This document shows, in pieces, positions 62,214-64,000 of a stretch of DNA of 64,000 nt. Within the stretch, counting starts at the first letter, position 1; every line of letters starts with the position of its first letter. Both the position numbers and the translations under genes were made by a program. The stretch comes from JANNPJ01 sp035474375 (GTDB taxonomy: Bacteria; Actinomycetota; Actinomycetes; Actinomycetales; Kineosporiaceae): the NCBI GenBank assembly GCA_035474375.1, contig DATINJ010000209.1:1-64000 (forward strand), given 5' to 3'. The notes beneath the pieces are model-generated. The model did not search any database. It worked only from the letters and a program-made list of their open reading frames with translations, and had not been told where the DNA came from.

Positions 62214-63434
62214 TCAGGCAATCACGACGGGGTGGCGAACGACGGCGCCGAAGAGATATCCGAGGGTGTTGTACGGCGCGATCTCGGGCTGGCTGACGCC
62301 GGTGTCGTCGGTGGCTCGGGCGAGCAGCTGATAGTTCCCGGTAGCCGTTGGGCGCCAAGGGATTTCCCAACGCAGCCAACCCGTTCGGCTGGTCCGGCCG
62401 ATGGGCCGGGCGGGCCGCCAGGTGGTTCCGCCGTCCACCGTCACCTCGACCCTGCGCACGGCGCCGTTGCCGGACCACGATCTTCCGGTCAGGAGATGTC
62501 GTCGATCAACCTGGAGGGTGGCCGGCCACGGCAGCTCGAACGCGCTCTTGACCACCTGCCGAGTCAACGGGAGGCTGCCCTCGGCGGGGTAGTCGGGCCC
62601 GAAGAGCCGGTAGAACTCGGTGTTCCACGGCGAGGTCAAGGTCTGATCGGAAACCTCAAGGGAACCAACCCATTTGATCGAGGCGATCCCGATCCACGAT
62701 GGCACGACCAGCCGGACCGGGAAGCCATGATCGGGCGGAAGCACTTCACCGTTCATCTCGTATGCGAGCAACACGTCCTTCAGCGCCTTGGCGATCGGCA
62801 AGGGGCGGCGCACGGCGCCAAGGTCCACGCCATTGCTGATGAAATGCGCATCCAACCCGGACGGCATCACGTCGACCGCCGTCGGGGTCAGACCGGCCCG
62901 ACGCAGCACGGTGGACAGCCGGACCCCGCGCCAGCGTGCGACGCCCACCGCACCGAGTTTCCAGGCGCTGCCGGACACCGTCTGGCCTTGCTGGCTGGTG
63001 TAGAAGCTGCGCCCATTGCCGGCGCACTCGATGAACGCTGAGATCTCCTGCGAGGGAAGGGCGCACAGGTCGGCGTAGCTGAACTCAATCGGCTGCGCAA
63101 CGGTCGGGTTGCCGTGCAGCCCCGATCCGAACAGTTTCAGTCGCCAGGTTTCGGCGTCGATCGTCGGGGTCGCAGTGTGGTTGCGAACGAAGAACCGGTC
63201 GATCGGGGTGTGATAGCCCTGCCCCCGCAGTGCCTCCCACTTGGTTTCGGCATTCGTGCCGAAGACCGTGAACAGTTCCGGTGGAAGCGGTTTCATGATC
63301 GGCCCGGCTGCGGGGGAGGCGCCGGACGAGGCTGGCGCCCGCGCGCCGGGCAGCGCGGTGAGCCCGAGTGCCGCCGAAGCCCGGAGCAGATCACGCCTGG
63401 TCAGCCCACGAGGCTGGACCTGTTCGGTGGTCAT
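62214..63434 (-). CDS. Tat-exported molybdopterin oxidoreductase (sulfite oxidase-like)
   Basis: 406 aa. Twin-arginine signal TRRDLLRASAALG (Arg13-Arg14) followed by an Ala-rich region; then the SUOX Moco domain with molybdenum-ligating cysteine Cys137 in FIECAGNGRSFY, and a C-terminal Mo-co dimerisation domain (VEVTVDGGTTWRPA). Similar to YedY/SorA-type enzymes lacking a heme domain. GGAGG at 63441-63445 precedes the ATG 63434. Sulfite as substrate is inferred. Convergent with the VWA-like gene. Confidence 0.92.
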   Translation of the reverse strand: MTTEQVQPRGLTRRDLLRASAALGLTALPGARAPASSGASPAAGPIMKPLPPELFTVFGTNAETKWEALRGQGYHTPIDRFFVRNHTATPTIDAETWRLKLFGSGLHGNPTVAQPIEFSYADLCALPSQEISAFIECAGNGRSFYTSQQGQTVSGSAWKLGAVGVARWRGVRLSTVLRRAGLTPTAVDVMPSGLDAHFISNGVDLGAVRRPLPIAKALKDVLLAYEMNGEVLPPDHGFPVRLVVPSWIGIASIKWVGSLEVSDQTLTSPWNTEFYRLFGPDYPAEGSLPLTRQVVKSAFELPWPATLQVDRRHLLTGRSWSGNGAVRRVEVTVDGGTTWRPARPIGRTSRTGWLRWEIPWRPTATGNYQLLARATDDTGVSQPEIAPYNTLGYLFGAVVRHPVVIA

Positions 63435-63460
63435 GACCTACCTCCAACGAAGGTAACTAA

Positions 63461-63466
63461 AGTATA
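63461..63466 (-). promoter_or_regulatory. Promoter -10 candidate for the sulfite oxidase-like gene
   Basis: On the minus strand TATACT lies about 27 bases before the start codon in an AT-rich patch. No convincing -35 hexamer at standard spacing was found. Confidence 0.35.
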
Positions 63467-63530
63467 TGAGTCAAGATTATGCACTTTCTGCCATTCCGCA
63501 ACCCCCGTGACGCGGTGCGGTGGTCTTGGG

Positions 63531-63995
63531 TTAGTGGGTGTCGAGCCAGGTCTGCAGGGGTGTGGCGCGCTCGTCCCTTCCCATCAACCGGTAGGCGAGC
63601 GCCCACTGGGCCGGGTCGCCGAGGGGAAGCCCGCGCCAGTAGCCGGTCACTCGGGTCGGAATCGCGATCCGAGATCCGCCCGAACGCAGGGCGAAGCCGA
63701 TCAGCAAGTCCACCTCATGATCGTCACCCTCGATCCGGAACCGGGCCTGGGTCGCATAGTGGCCGTCACCCGCGGCAGCCTGGACGTGGTCGATACCCGC
63801 CGAGGACAAGGCGGCCGCCACCGAATCGCGCTCGGCGTCCGTACTTAAATCCCAGTCCCGCACCTGGTCGACAAGTCCGAAGGCGGCGAGCAGGCCAGAG
63901 CCCCCCAGCGCGACGACGATTCCGTGCTCCTGGAGCGCGCCGACCGTTCGGAGAACGACATCAAGGGGTGGCATCCGAGTGCTCGGACGGCTCAT
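63531..63995 (-). CDS. Minimal nucleotidyltransferase-like protein
   Basis: 154 aa, ATG 63995 near the window edge. Nucleotidyltransferase pattern: GGSGLLAAFG (Gly31-Gly32-Ser33), then DWD (Asp47, Asp49) and the third acidic residue in HEVDLLIGF (Asp96), as in MNT/AbiEii-like proteins. No partner HEPN or AbiEi gene is visible to the right because the window ends. Could be an antitoxin, a nucleotidyltransferase-fold adaptor or an orphan. Upstream context is outside the window. Confidence 0.65.
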   Translation of the reverse strand: MSRPSTRMPPLDVVLRTVGALQEHGIVVALGGSGLLAAFGLVDQVRDWDLSTDAERDSVAAALSSAGIDHVQAAAGDGHYATQARFRIEGDDHEVDLLIGFALRSGGSRIAIPTRVTGYWRGLPLGDPAQWALAYRLMGRDERATPLQTWLDTH

Positions 63996-64000
63996 TCGCC

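Overview
The window is GC-rich chromosomal DNA of an actinobacterium (Actinomycetota). Evidence includes many GTG starts, 4-base start/stop overlaps, a DtxR/IdeR-type iron box, DUF3000, DUF3817, DUF4349 and DUF397 genes, an excalibur-domain protein, a class F sortase, and the coproporphyrin-dependent heme genes hemG and hemQ. The order acn, xylose ABC transporter, ROK regulator, dxs, fadB/fadA, rnd, LuxR-type regulator, DUF3000, hemE, hemG, hemQ matches, from memory, the core layout around SCO5999-SCO6042 of Streptomyces coelicolor. The genus cannot be fixed from the sequence. I saw no rRNA, tRNA, CRISPR array, transposase or phage gene.

Layout. 1-7178: 3' part of aconitase, then a xylose-type sugar importer (binding lipoprotein, ATPase, permease) translationally coupled to a ROK repressor, preceded by a large palindrome. 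7191-11197: small unknown gene, Uma2-type nuclease, dxs and an unknown gene. 11413-19058: fatty-acid beta-oxidation pair fadB/fadA, an iron-box-controlled FTR1 iron permease, RNase D, a LuxR-type regulator and DUF3000. 19239-23145: an accessory three-gene module (FRG-domain protein, P-loop ATPase, divergent two-TM protein) sitting between DUF3000 and hemE; this is the best candidate for an undescribed system. 23210-27936: hemE, DUF4349 lipoprotein, hemG, hemQ. 27933-34439: mixed housekeeping genes (GNAT, Uma2, msrB, USP, DoxX-like, alpha/beta hydrolase, RibD-type reductase, sufE, enoyl-CoA hydratase). 34436-43131: trehalose from glycogen/maltodextrin (treZ, treY, treX), split by an SDR and a PPK2 kinase on the other strand. 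43295-54371: AidB-like acyl-CoA dehydrogenase, two YihY/BrkB membrane proteins flanking rsgA, a DUF397/XRE pair, GNAT, AraC regulator, DUF1772, dienelactone hydrolase. 54390-58818: GntR/HutC regulator with a dense palindromic operator region, M19 dipeptidase, EF-G-like GTPase. 58998-63434: envelope cluster of a duplicated-domain lipoprotein, class F sortase, exported VWA-like protein and a Tat-exported molybdoenzyme. 63531-63995: minimal nucleotidyltransferase-like gene.

How the genes work together. The xylose block imports pentose under its own ROK repressor. dxs feeds isoprenoids. fadA/fadB are coupled and share a palindromic operator. hemE-hemG-hemQ are steps of the coproporphyrin route and depend on iron, imported in part by the iron-regulated FTR1 permease. 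treX debranches glycogen, treY makes maltooligosyl-trehalose and treZ releases trehalose. Non-coding structure is unusually informative: two related 63-base palindromic intergenic elements (15132 and 38147), three tandem 34-base repeats, several strong hairpins, and clear operator candidates for DtxR/IdeR, a DasR/NagR-like GntR protein and the fad operon.
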